A stretch of 64,000 bases of DNA from Zygnema cylindricum (taxonomy: Eukaryota; Streptophyta; Zygnematophyceae; Zygnematales; Zygnemataceae): contig JBBHKE010001378.1 of NCBI GenBank assembly GCA_037447655.1, forward strand, positions 599,148 through 663,147, given 5' to 3'. Within the stretch, counting starts at the first letter, position 1, and every line of letters begins with the position of its first letter. The position numbers and the translations under genes were made by a program. Under the pieces are notes generated by a model. The model was not told where the DNA came from. It saw only the letters and a list, made by a program, of their open reading frames with translations, and ran no database searches. This document shows positions 20,553 through 30,932 of the stretch, piece after piece.

Positions 20553-20663
20553 TCACCTGTATGATATCTAAGGACCGGTAACCCGCAGGTGTTCAGCCGG
20601 AAAAAACAACATGATACAACCAAAAGTGACGAATAATCACCTGGATGATATCTAAGGACCGGG
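20496..20663. repeat. 84-bp tandem duplication
   Basis: 20496-20579 and 20580-20663 differ at very few positions (for example TTCAACC/TTCAGCC, CCTGT/CCTGG). The period of 84 is a multiple of three and keeps the frame of the adjoining coding-like stretch. Confidence 0.92.
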
Positions 20664-21283
20664 CGAACGGATACAAAAACCTCATTCTCAAAACTATGAA
20701 AAAGTTTCTCGAACAGTCTTCGGGAAGTCATTCTTGTGGTAAGTTTTCCTAAAACTCTCCTCCCCTTTACCTCATCAACCCATGAAATACATATAAAAAA
20801 AAGATAAAAAGGAAGATAAATGAAATGTTATTTTCTTTTTTTATCCATTGATTTTTTTTTCTTCTTTTTTTTATTTATTTTATTCTAAATTTTGAATTCT
20901 TTGGTTTTCCAAGTAATGTTTCTAAAAAATAAGTTTTCTACAAAACAAGAGTTCGAACTAAACATGAGTTAATTACATTTGATGTTTAATCATTGGACCA
21001 AAAATTGATATGGACTTTCCCTCGTGGCTTTCATAAGAGGGCAACTTTAAAGAAAATCTATATCCAGAGTGACTCCATAAGTTGACAAAGGAAATCAACA
21101 CTAATTATGGAGTGGTGTGGATCCATAAAATAGGATGACTTGAAACTTTGTGGAAGTCGTTTTAGAGGTTTTTTTGTCATTTTAGAGTTTCCTCCCATCT
21201 TCCTCCTCCTCCCTTCTTCCTTCTCCTCCTCCCTCTTTGGCAGATGAATTTCGTATTTGAGAAATTTTGGTGTCTTTGAGATC

Positions 21284-21520
21284 CAAACTGAAAGTGAAAC
21301 TGAAACTGAAATTGAAATCAAAACTGAAACTGAAAACATTGAAACTCTAACGAATGCCAACTAATACCAAAAGTAAAACTGCAACTGAAATCAAAACTGA
21401 AACTGGAATTGAAACCAAAACCAAAACTGAAACTGGAATTTAAACCAAAACCAAAACTGAAACTGGAACCAAGTTTGTGAAATTGAAATTAAAGCTGAAA
21501 TTGTAATTGTGGCTATCACG
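21284..21520 (+). repeat. GAAACT/GAAATT microsatellite
   Basis: Run of CAAAACTGAAACTGGAATTG-type units made of hexamers GAAACT, GAAATT and CAAAAC. Confidence 0.85.
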
Positions 21521-23270
21521 TCAATTATTACCTAAGTTGAATGGTGCAAAGGCATTGTAGTACTTTCAATTGTCGATGTAAAGTAACGCAACCAAACTCA
21601 AAAAACATGTATAAAGTGTATTCATTGGGAATTAAATGTCGTATTGTTCTATTCGATATCCTAAATAAAAATAAAGTGGAACCTAAATTTCATCCTCAAG
21701 TCCTTTGGCGTCATTTGTCAATTAACGTGTTCTTTTTCCATTGAATTTTGTCTTTTTTTTTGTTTTGTCTTTTTTTTCTATTTTTCTTTTTTTTGTTAGT
21801 TTCTCTCGTAAGTGATTTTTATTTTTGGTTTGTTTGATTTTGTGGAAGATCTTCTAGCTTTGTTTCGTATTTTTCCAGTTTCGGTGTTTCCGTAGACTTG
21901 GATATTTTAGCTTCGACGATTGGAGGAACGATTTGCCCAATAGGAATATATAATAGCAGTGTAGGAGTGACATAGTTTTGTAGTTTTTGTTGAGTGTAGG
22001 AGTGACGTAGTTTTGTAGTTTTTGTTGCCTTTGGCTTTTCTTACCTGTTTATAAAATGTAAGGAGTGTAAAGATTTAGGAGTAAGGAGTTATCATTACAC
22101 TATTAAAGGGGTAATACGTTGCGTAGTGTGTCTCTTATTATAATGTCATTATTTTTGCAATTTTTTTTTTACTTCATTGTGAAGCATGTATGCCAAAACG
22201 ATGTATAATACAACCATTTTATGAAACACGTTTTTGTTTTTGCAATATATAAGTATTAGTGTAAGGGCGATGGTTTGTCACACTCAATGTGTTACCGTGT
22301 GTTTGTCATTCACTTATGGGAAACATGATGTCAGAGCGGGTGGACAATATTTTTGTTATAAGCTTTAATACACAAACATCTTGTTTTTTACGTCATTGAT
22401 ATTAGCGACGAGCCCGCTTCATCGATGCCTACTGTCGCAGCAGTGACATGGAATATTTCATTGTAAGTTGTTCAGCAATGATAGTTTCTCGTCGCCCATA
22501 GGTTTTCCAGCGATGGCATTGCCTCATAGCCAAAGGGTTTTCCACAATGACACAACGTCCATATTGGTTTTTGGTTAAATGTCAATATTGCCTTATTGTT
22601 GTTCAGCGACAACACATTCTCGTCGCCGGTTGGTCTTCCAGTAGAGACAGTGCTGAAGTCAGCTGTTTGGACAACGATGACAATGAACTATCGCTGGTTT
22701 ATAATAAAAAAATTGTCATCATTCCATAGCAGTCGCAAACACGTAAAAAACAAAATCATTTATCAATAGAAAAAAGAGCATTAACATCCCCATTGGAGTA
22801 TTATTCGCTTAAAAATATTTAACATAATAAATATTTCATCACAATCATTTATTATTTATGTCAAAAATGAAAATTATTGCTCCAAAAAATTAACACTATT
22901 TTACACACTTTGAATCAGAATATAGGCTCTGAACTTCGGAAAACTTCTCTACCTTTCCACTTTCTCATGAATCTTCTCTCTATTTTCTCCGTTGTATTCC
23001 CTTTTTATGCAAATGATTTCACTATCATCTTTTAGGGTAGGAAAAATATAAAGTTCACTCTAATATGCTATCGGAAATAAATCAAACATATAAACAATAA
23101 AAAAAATAGTTGTACTTAAAACTAACTTCCGGTCCCTATCTCAAAACTAATGATTTTTTTTCATTGCCTACTTTTGTTCGTCAGTTACCGTACTTCGAAT
23201 CCAATACATGTTCCTATACCTCACTCAAAAAAAATTATGTCGATTGATAAGAAAAACAAAATGATAATCC

Positions 23271-23411
23271 ATGGCATCGTTCACCAGTGGCACGATGTCC
23301 GTCCTCCGTATGGCCCGGAACGCACCGTTAACTGACAAAGGTTCCGCGTTTTGCAGTTGGCCGCAGCCACAGTCGCTCGTCTCTAGATCCCCGCTGTGTT
23401 GAAAAGCCTGT
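23271..23411 (+). other. GC-richer open stretch with N-terminal-like composition
   Basis: An ATG opens 47 codons (MASFTSGTMSVLRMARNAPL...). The Ser/Ala/Arg-rich, acid-poor start resembles an organelle-targeting peptide and stands out from the AT-rich flanks. No family recognised; it may be a captured exon or chance. Confidence 0.25.
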
Positions 23412-23419
23412 ATTCCTAC

Positions 23420-23660
23420 CATCAAAATGGTAAAATAGACAAAATTGATAAATGTGTATTACAAAAATCAAGTTGGTGAAATGGGCAAAATTGATAAGAG
23501 TATATTTTGGGGGTCGTATTGGTAAAATGGGCAAAAAATCATAATTGGGCACTCTTTTTTATGGAAATGATAACAAATCCTAAAAAAGACAAATGGGGAT
23601 ACTTGTAATCAAAATGGTAACATGGGGGAAACTTGATAGGTGCACACTAGTGTGGTCAAA
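23420..23660 (+). repeat. Degenerate AAAATGGTAAAATGGGCAAA repeats
   Basis: About eight diverged copies of a unit around AAAATGG(T/G)(A/C)AAATTGATAA in 240 bases. Confidence 0.6.
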
Positions 23661-24299
23661 ATGATAAAAATGCGAAAAATGGTAGTTTTTCTTTCGCAAA
23701 AGGAGACTTTTGACGACTCTCAGAGTTAGTCAAATTGACTTTTTCTGCCAACTCATTTTTTCACATTTTTTTCTCATCTTGTTACAGGCAAGAGGATGAT
23801 TTCAAAACAGACATGACATCATTAAAAAATATAAACAAAAAAACATATATAACATGTGACGTTTAGTGTATTCAAAAAAATAGGACAATGTCGATACATA
23901 AAAAAAGCTTGAGAACTTACTAGCAAATACACTGTTTTTATCTGAGGGAGATAAAAGAGAGCAACTTTTCCCTTTCACCAAAAAAAAACATCCTCAATCA
24001 CACAGCATAGATATTCCAAAACTTTCCATATACCTACAGTTGATGAGTCTTCCTCGAATTTTCGAAGCATTGAAATTTTTTACCGTTATAATCTTTTCTC
24101 ACCTTTCAATCAGGGCCCACAAAGTCGGAATGAATGACATATCTTGTGGTTCCGCTCAAACCCTAACAATGGGCCTTTATTCCCCAATTAATGCATTTAA
24201 AATACTATTTTTTCCCACATTTGGTCTTCCGGTAGTAGCAATCGCCAATGGTCGATTTTCCTTATCGCCCTCGCCAAAAAAAAACCTACAAGTCCCCTA

Positions 24300-24600
24300 A
24301 ATACGAACGATCTTGCCACGTCATCGATGGTGGAGTTGGCGGGCAGCAAAATGTTCGCCATTTCGTCCTGCAAAATTCAAATATGTAAGAATATCGCGTG
24401 AAAGCTGATGACGTGGGCGGAGTGTAATCCATGTCGCTGAATGAGGAGGCGGGACTTTCACTGATCCCTGTTCCAAAAATGTTGAACAAACTTTCAAGAT
24501 GGCGGCGCAGTCGTCTGATTCCACACCGAACCCTAAAAGAAAAGAGTGGTTGTGATTGGTCCAAGAGGATTTTATTTTTTGAGGTCTGTCCACATTTGGC
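24300..24600. other. GC-richer island, unrecognised
   Basis: Open on both strands. On the plus strand, ATGGCGGCGCAGTCG near 24498 has a good start context but stops after 18 codons. On the minus strand, 24286-24564 is open for 92 codons. No domain recognised. It could be promoter plus first exon of a captured gene. Confidence 0.25.
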
Positions 24601-25276
24601 GTGACCTTACGCCATATATCACCCACTCCAAATATTGTATGTTTACTCTTTTTTTTAATATTTTGTTACTCTAATTCATGTCCAAGTAAGTTAAAAAACC
24701 CATATTATAGTTAAAAGTTACTCTTTTTAAGGGACATTTCGGTAAAATTTACCCCAAAACAGACGCGATCCTGTATTAGAATACAATTTTAATGAAATTA
24801 GTGCAAAGTTCCCTATTATAACTAAATACGCGGAACGTCAAACGGCAGTTACAAAGCTATTATATAAATAAACGCAAACATGTGTTGTCGTCGTTATCCT
24901 ATAAACTTGTAACATGTAACTTAAGGTTAATGTTCTCACTGACGACGATGTTGTCGACGGATGAAAGATATGCGAACAGATTTTTTTCGATGTGATTGAG
25001 TCTTTTTGTTTATTGCGACTCCACGTGCGACCGCGGGTCTATTAAATCGGAATTTATACCTTTTTATTTTAAACAGTTCAATATTGCACGGTTCGACGTC
25101 GTCCGTACTCCACACTATTTAAAAATAACCTATATTAGAATATTTTACGCTAATTAAACCTCACCTAAATTAGAAATAATGAAAAAAATAGAATCGATTA
25201 CTCTATTTGATGTGATATAGTCGAAATTTGAGCGACCGAATTAGAGTAATTTACTCTAATTACGATTCGCGGTGTA

Positions 25277-25448
25277 CACTGCAGACCAAGGTTCAAATCC
25301 TGTTTACTGGAACACTTTGGTAATCTATCAATCTGTCAGCCTGTGTGCCTGTTTCCTTCTGACTATGGCGGCAACAATGGTGACTCTCTCTCTCTCTTCA
25401 CTCTAGAGTCTAAATTAAGAAGTGAATGTTAATTACTTCTTTTCAACA
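25277..25448 (-). repeat. E 3' LTR, proximal portion
   Basis: Starts TGTTGAAAAGAAG after a purine tract (minus strand, 25464-25449) and resembles the first 140 bases of the D LTR (AGACTNTAGAGTGAAGAGAG, GTTGCC). It continues at 19476 beyond the T element. Confidence 0.78.
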
Positions 25449-25461
25449 CTCTCTTTAATTC

Positions 25462-25995
25462 TTAGTCAACTTTTAATTTAAGTCCACAATTTTCTCTGCA
25501 GAAGTTTAATTTAGGAGAAGGCACCTGTTTTGTCATCATGTCTGAAATCATCTCATTATCACTTTTATGAACCAGTTTAATTATTTTATCCTCAACCTTC
25601 TTTTTGACAAAGCTTAGTCTTATATCCATATGTTTAGCTTTGAAATGGTGTTTTGGATTAGCTGCGATAGAGATAGCAGCTTGATTATCACAAAAGGCAT
25701 TCTGAGTCCTAGTTTTCATGAACCCTAGTTCTTTGAGTAGAGATTTTACCCACATTAATTCTTTAGTGGCAGCACATGAAGCCATGTATTCAGCCTCCAT
25801 AGTGGACTGAGCAACTACTTTCTGTTGTTTGCTACTCCAACAGCATGCACTAGATCCAATTTGAAACACATATCCAGTTGTACATCGTCTCAAAGGCACA
25901 TCCCTATAACTGGCATCACTCCAAGTGGTGATGTCAGTGTGCTCCTCTCCCAAATGCAACCATAATTCCCTTGTTCCCACCAAATATCTCATCAC
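25462..25995 (-). pseudogene. pol: Copia E RNase H
   Basis: 178 open codons with the complete RNase H tail: WSDASYRDVPLRRCTTGYVF, STMEAEYMASCAATKELMWV, DNQAAISI, HHFKAKHMDIRLSFVKKK and the terminal NFCRENCGLKL. Close in sequence to element A's RNase H and, unlike A, without an internal stop. Upstream it is separated from RT by a frame break near 26000. Part of a dead element. Confidence 0.87.
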
Positions 25996-26022
25996 TCTTT
26001 TGGTTGCTTCTCAGTCTCTTTT

Positions 26023-27057
26023 CTAAGGTTCACTTAGACTTCTACTGAGAACACCTATAGCCGCAGCTATGTCCGGACGTGTACGATTCATAAAGTAAAT
26101 TAAAGTGCCAACAATTTGCCGATAAAGAATTCCTTCCATAAACCTCTTTTCTTCCTCATCCATCTCATCATTCAAAATCAATATCCCTCCCTCTTCACTC
26201 CCCTCCGATACTTTCTTTAGATCCATGGGAGTGGTACACCCATTTGCTTTCTCCATCTGAAACTTTTTTAGCATATTACCGATAGCTTCTTTCTGAGTGA
26301 GTCTTATAATTCTAATCCCTCTATCTCTCTCCATTTGAATCCCCAAAATGTATTTTGCTTCGCCGAGATCTTTCATGTCAAACCGACTTCTCAGATCTTG
26401 TTTGAGTTTGTTAATCATATCTATAGACTTGCTTAAGACTAACAAATCACCAACATAAACAGCAATAAATATCACTCCATTTTAATCCTCAAATGTTCAT
26501 ATGGAGTGATCTGAACTTATTCTAATGTATCCCAAACTTGTCAGAAATTCATCTGATTTTATGTTCCACTGCCGCGGGGCTTACTTAAAGCCATAAAGTG
26601 ATTTTATCAGTTTGCACACCTTGCTTTCTTCTCCACTTTCCACGAAACCTTTTGGTTGCCCCATGTAGATTTCTTCTTCTAGCTCTCTGTGTAAGAAAGC
26701 GGTTTTAATATTCATCTGATGTATTTCCATATCCTCTGCTGCGGCTAAACTTAAGAGGATTCTGACAGAGGGAAATCTGACTAGTGGTGCAAAGGTTTCT
26801 TCATAGTCTATTCCTTCTTTTTGAGTATAACCTTTAGCAACCAACCTAGCCTTATATCTTTCAATGATATTATCTGGGTGTAGTTTAAGCTTAAAAACCC
26901 ACTTACATCTAATCTGTTTTCTGTCCGGTGGAAAATTTACTAACTCCCATGTCTTGGCTTCAGAGGCCATTTCATCATTGTTGGCAGTGATCCAACGACT
27001 GTTTTTTGGGGTATTTATGGCCTCTAAATATGTCTGAGGTTCTTTTGGGTGACACAT
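26023..27057 (-). pseudogene. pol: Copia E reverse transcriptase (broken, YVDD changed)
   Basis: Two open stretches: 27057-26581 (CKWVFKLKLHPDNIIERYKA ... EEIYMGQPKGF ... LIKSLYGFK) and 26475-26023 (VYVGDLLVLSKS ... MKDLGEAKYILGIQMERDR ... RPDIAAAIGVLSRSL). The catalytic YVDD reads YVGD near 26450, a change that should abolish RT activity. Between the two stretches a stop and frameshift fall at about 26480-26580. Confidence 0.87.
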
Positions 27058-27241
27058 CTTTATGAGTTGGTTATTTACTTCTTTTTCTTAAAGCCGTTTA
27101 CTACTTCTTCTTCCTCTTTCAAAATCTGACGCTGGTATTGAAAGCAATTTCGGGTTTTGTTTAGTAAGATATTCATCTCCTCTATCTTCCAATTTTGGTG
27201 TTTGATAAAGTTCCTCGTCGGTTTCCACTTGTATTGTGGTG

Positions 27242-28456
27242 TTAACTCCGAAGTTGTATTTTCCTCCTTCTCCTTTGATACATCTGCAGATTTTTCCTTC
27301 TCCTCGTCTTCCTTCTCTTCATTACCAAAGCAGATTCAGAATATTGACCCAATTCAAATCTGATTTTGACTTCTTTGTTATATTTGAATGAATCAATAGA
27401 ATTAACTCCATTCATCACCACTATGTGTTTTACCAAAATGATATCTCTCTTTTTTTTGTCATACATTCGATATCCTTTTGTGCTCTCATTATATCCTACA
27501 AGATATCTTGGTTTCCCTCTTCTCTTTAACATTAGTTTAGTTTTATTGAAATCCAAACTGTAGACCTCACTTTCGAACACTCCCAAACTAGACAAATCTG
27601 GTTTTCTTCTCGTCCACCTCTTATACGGAGTTTCCTCCTAATTTGCTAAAGTTAGGAGTCTATTTTTGATGAAGTTAGCATATTTCATAAACTCTTCCCA
27701 AAACTGCAATCGTATCCTTTTTTCCATTAGCATACTTCTGGAAATATCCCCTAAAGTTCTATTTACTTTTTTTTGCTACTCCATTTTGTTCCTGATTAAA
27801 AGAAACCATTTTCTCATGATGGATTCCTTATTCTTTCAGAAATTCTTCAAATTCCCTTGAGGTGTATTCTTTCCCATTATCACTAATTATCTCTTTTATT
27901 GAGGTTTCATGTAATTTTTCACTCCATGTTTTGTATTCTTTGAAAACATCTTAGTACCTCTGACTTATGTCTAAGAAAATATACCTTAGTGTATCTAGAC
28001 CAATCATCTGTAATGGTTAGCATCCATCTTTTCCCCCCATGTGAAACACACCTAGTTGGTCCCCAAACATCAGTGTCAACTAGATCTAATACTTTCTCTC
28101 TTCTAAATGTGGATGCCTTTGGAAATGGAAGTCTATGAATCTTCCCTTGGGCACATCCACTACAATCATCTGAGGTCTCATCATCTCCAAACTAAATTCC
28201 ATCCACTATTCCGTTTTCCTTCATTTTCTTTAATCTATTTAGATTCACATGCCCTAACCTCTTGTGCCAGAGCATCATATCACTTCCACACGAGTAGAGA
28301 ACAAATTTTTCATTGCAAAGTACAATTTTGAACATTCCTTGACTACCCTTGATAGCTATGAAATAAACCTCATTATCAAAGCTAACTGGGAAGATTCCTT
28401 TCTTAATTTCGGTTTCAAACTCTTTTTCTTCTAGAACAGCTGTAGAGACTAGATTC
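27242..28456 (-). pseudogene. pol: Copia E integrase (broken)
   Basis: Resumes right after the B insertion with NLVSTAVLEEKEF, then the HHCC region (LWHKRLGHVNLNRLKKM ... CSGCAQGKIHRLPFP), a stop near 28190, the first catalytic Asp (DTDVWGP) near 28060, the second (SDNG) near 27890, and the C-terminal block KPRYLVGYNESTKGYRMYD in 27595-27242. Several stops and frame changes. Confidence 0.82.
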
Positions 28457-29222
28457 TGTTGTTCTACGACCACCGGTGGAAGTGGAGGAGCAACAGTAGT
28501 AGTAGAAGTAGACATGATACACTCTCAGAAGCTATCAAGAATCCTACCAAACAACTATTTTCTAGTGCTCACCAAATCTTACACAAGCATCCAAACTTCA
28601 CAAAGCTCTATCAAAATATAGAGCAGCATAAACACTGACAACTCCCAAAGTTTCAGTATAATTGACTTGACAAAACCCAAGATATAATACTCATAAGTTT
28701 CCCAAAAATTGTCAGCAGTTTTACTACTTGGAAGTCTGGATACATAATGTGTTATGAGTCCTAAGTCTTATACTTGTGTTGTACCGGCGATACCAATGTA
28801 CCTGAGAGGTACGTCAAACCACCAAGCTAACGCTAATTTGTCAAGCTACCACTAAGCTACCATTAACCTACTACTAAGCTACCCACTAAGTTGACTAGAA
28901 TCGTATCTATCGCAATTGCTTTGTACTGTACAGAATCACATTAAAAATATCGGACGTTGCGTTGTCCGTACGGACCATATCAAACGTGATCGTAGTTTCG
29001 TTGCCTTAACTTTGTCGATGCCGCTTTGTTATGACTGCGTCGCAGCTACGTTGCTACATCGCAGCTGCGTTGTCTCCCCTCAATGTGTGACATGAATATG
29101 TGGATATAAGTGCCAATCCAAGATACCTGTAATGTGCTTTAAGTGAGACGCGTGTCCCTGTAGATTTGTCTTCCTGTTCGTCACACTAATTTACTTAGAC
29201 TTAAAGCTTTTCAAAATCAACA
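28457..29222 (-). repeat. B 3' LTR
   Basis: 766 bp, TGTTGATTTTG ... GAACAACA on the minus strand. It carries two copies of a CGCAGCTGCGTTG-type motif; the 5' LTR carries three. It ends next to the GATTC duplication. Confidence 0.9.
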
Positions 29223-29240
29223 CTCCCCTAAAGCTTTAGA
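29223..29240 (-). promoter_or_regulatory. B polypurine tract
   Basis: Minus-strand AAAGCTTTAGGGGAG immediately before the LTR start TGTTGATTTTG. Confidence 0.65.
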
Positions 29241-29548
29241 CTCAATGTAACAGCGCAGCTGCGATGTCACACTTAGCGCAGCATGGCAGCATAGCAGCGC
29301 AACATGGCAACATAGCAACGCAACAAACCAACTAATCACCTGGTTCCACTACACCCTAATTTTGGCCTAGGGAAACATGGCAGTATCGCAATGCAGCAAC
29401 TCATCTATTCACCCAATCCTACTGCATCCCTACAATACTTAATCTTGGGAGCAGGAAAAGCTTTAGTAAGCATATCAGCAATCATTCTTGCGTCAGGCAG
29501 ATAGCATAATTTGATCGCCCTAGAGAACATTTTTTCTCTTACAAAGTT
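29241..29548 (-). repeat. B 3' non-coding stretch with GCA repeats
   Basis: Between RNase H and the polypurine tract; 29255-29330 and 29375-29400 hold short repeats of AGCGCAACATGGCAACATAG type. The remainder shows RNase H C-terminal remnants (KPFPAP-like) with stops. Confidence 0.55.
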
Positions 29549-30557
29549 TTATCTTACATCCATGTGCTTACTCTTGAAGTGGTGATTTGGGTTAGAGGCA
29601 ATGGCAATGACAAACTGGTTATCACACCAGATCACCTGTGGCCTAACATGCATGTATCCTAGTTCTTGCAACATGGATTTTACCCATAAGAGTTCTTTGA
29701 GGGCCGAGCTTGCTGCCATATATTCTGACTCCATTGTCGATTTGTGCTATAACCTTTAGAAGTTTTCTGCTCCAACAGCAAGTTCCTTTCCCAATTTGCA
29801 AAACAAATCCCGTGGTGGATTTCCAGCTTGGCATGTCGCCATAGCTTGCATCACTCCACGTTTGCAACTTCACTTCTCCTCCGCCTAGTGTGGGTTTGAG
29901 GTCTTTAGTTCCAGCCAAATATCTTAAGACTCTCCTTGCTGCATCAAAATCAGATTTTCTCGGATTTTATAGACTCCTGCTCAGTACCCCGATTGCTGCA
30001 ACAATTTCAAGACGGGCACTGTTCATGAAATATATTAAGCTTCCCACTATCTATCTGTAAGGTATTTGTGTCATAGAATCATTCTCCCCTGACTCTAAAT
30101 ACTCGCTAACAATGATTCATGGTTCTGTCTCTTCTCCCTCTAACTTCTGTCGAAACTCCATTGGAGTTAGACATCCTTTTGCCCCCCGCATTCCAAACTC
30201 ATCTAACATGTTTCCAATAGCCTCTTTTTGAGTCAATTTTATTACTTTCATATTTCTGTCCCTCTCTACCTGGATACCCAAAATATATTTTGCCTCACCG
30301 AGGTCTTTCATCTCGAACCGTGAGTTTACAACAATTTTGATTTTGTTAATTTCAACCATTGATTTGCTAATTAATAGTATATCATCTACATACACAGCTT
30401 TATACACTATCCCATTTTCACCCTTTAGAACGTAGACAGAGTGATCAGAACTTATCCTTTGGAATCCAAGGCTGGTCAAGAATTCATCAAGCTTCAGATT
30501 CCATTGTCTAGGGGGGGGGGCTGTTTTAAGCCATACACAAATTTTAACAACTTGCAT
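29549..30557 (-). pseudogene. pol: Copia B RNase H and RT C-terminal half
   Basis: RT second half 30557-30117 with intact YVDD (VYVDDILLISKS) and DLGEAKYILGIQVERDR. RNase H follows in 29918-29643 (WSDASYGDMPSWKSTTGFVL) and 29734-29549 (MESEYMAASSALKELLWVKS, SKHMDVR), in different frames. Stops and frameshifts separate the pieces. Confidence 0.85.
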
Positions 30558-30559
30558 AC

Positions 30560-30932
30560 TAAGTGCTCTTTTCTTGGTTCTGCATACTTTTCAGGCTGCT
30601 GCATGTAAATGGTCTCCTCTAGTTCTCAATGCAAAAATGTTGTCTTTACATCCATCTGATGTATTTCCATATCTTCTATAACAGCTAAGGACAACAAATT
30701 CCTAACTGTCAAAAATCTTACAACAAGAGAAAAAGTTTCTTCAAAATCAATTCCTTCCTTTTGATTATACCCCTTTGCCACAAGTCTGGCCTTAAATCGT
30801 TCAATAGTGTTATCGGGATTTAACTTCTCCTTGAATACCCATTTGCTGTCGATCGCTTTTCAGTCCGGAGGAAGGTCCACAAGCTCTCATGTTTGAGCCT
30901 CCATGATGGACTTCATTTCGTCGTTTGTTGCC
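30560..30932 (-). pseudogene. pol: Copia B RT N-terminal half (stops)
   Basis: Minus-strand reading shows TNDEMKSIMEAQT, a stop, ELVDLPPD, then KARLVAKGYNQKEGIDFEE-like and MEIHQMDVK blocks, with several stops and a truncated end at the 1.7-kb insertion. Confidence 0.75.

Larger units (their letters stand above)
19751..24924. other. Central 5.17-kb cargo of the large T element
   Basis: AT-rich, with islands of different composition: a coding-like stretch at 20424-20552, an 84-bp tandem duplication, a GAAACT-type microsatellite, and GC-richer patches at 23271-23411 and 24300-24560. Its ends contain GTTACATGT in inverted orientation (about 19770 and 24912). Apart from these, I see no gene with a recognisable domain. 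Confidence 0.55.
19477..25274. mobile_element. 5.8-kb T-family element inside the E 3' LTR
   Basis: Both ends read CACCGCGAATCGTAATTAGA inward; TA flanks at 19475-19476 and 25275-25276. The left 274 bp and right 350 bp together match the 618-bp T1 element. The middle 5.17 kb (19751-24924) is unrelated to T1 and is bordered by GTTA on both sides. Either this is the long parent of T1-like MITEs, or a second element inserted into a MITE. No transposase domain is recognised. Confidence 0.75.

Noticed and set aside
20345-20731. 128-codon minus-strand frame with repeated VLRYHTGDYSSLL
   Set aside because: The repetition is just the 84-bp DNA duplication read backward; the plus strand looks more protein-like.
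25283-25330. tRNA-like T-arm (GGTTCAAATCC) next to the T element end
   Set aside because: It lies within the E LTR and aligns with the corresponding D LTR segment, so it is LTR sequence; no D-arm or acceptor stem.
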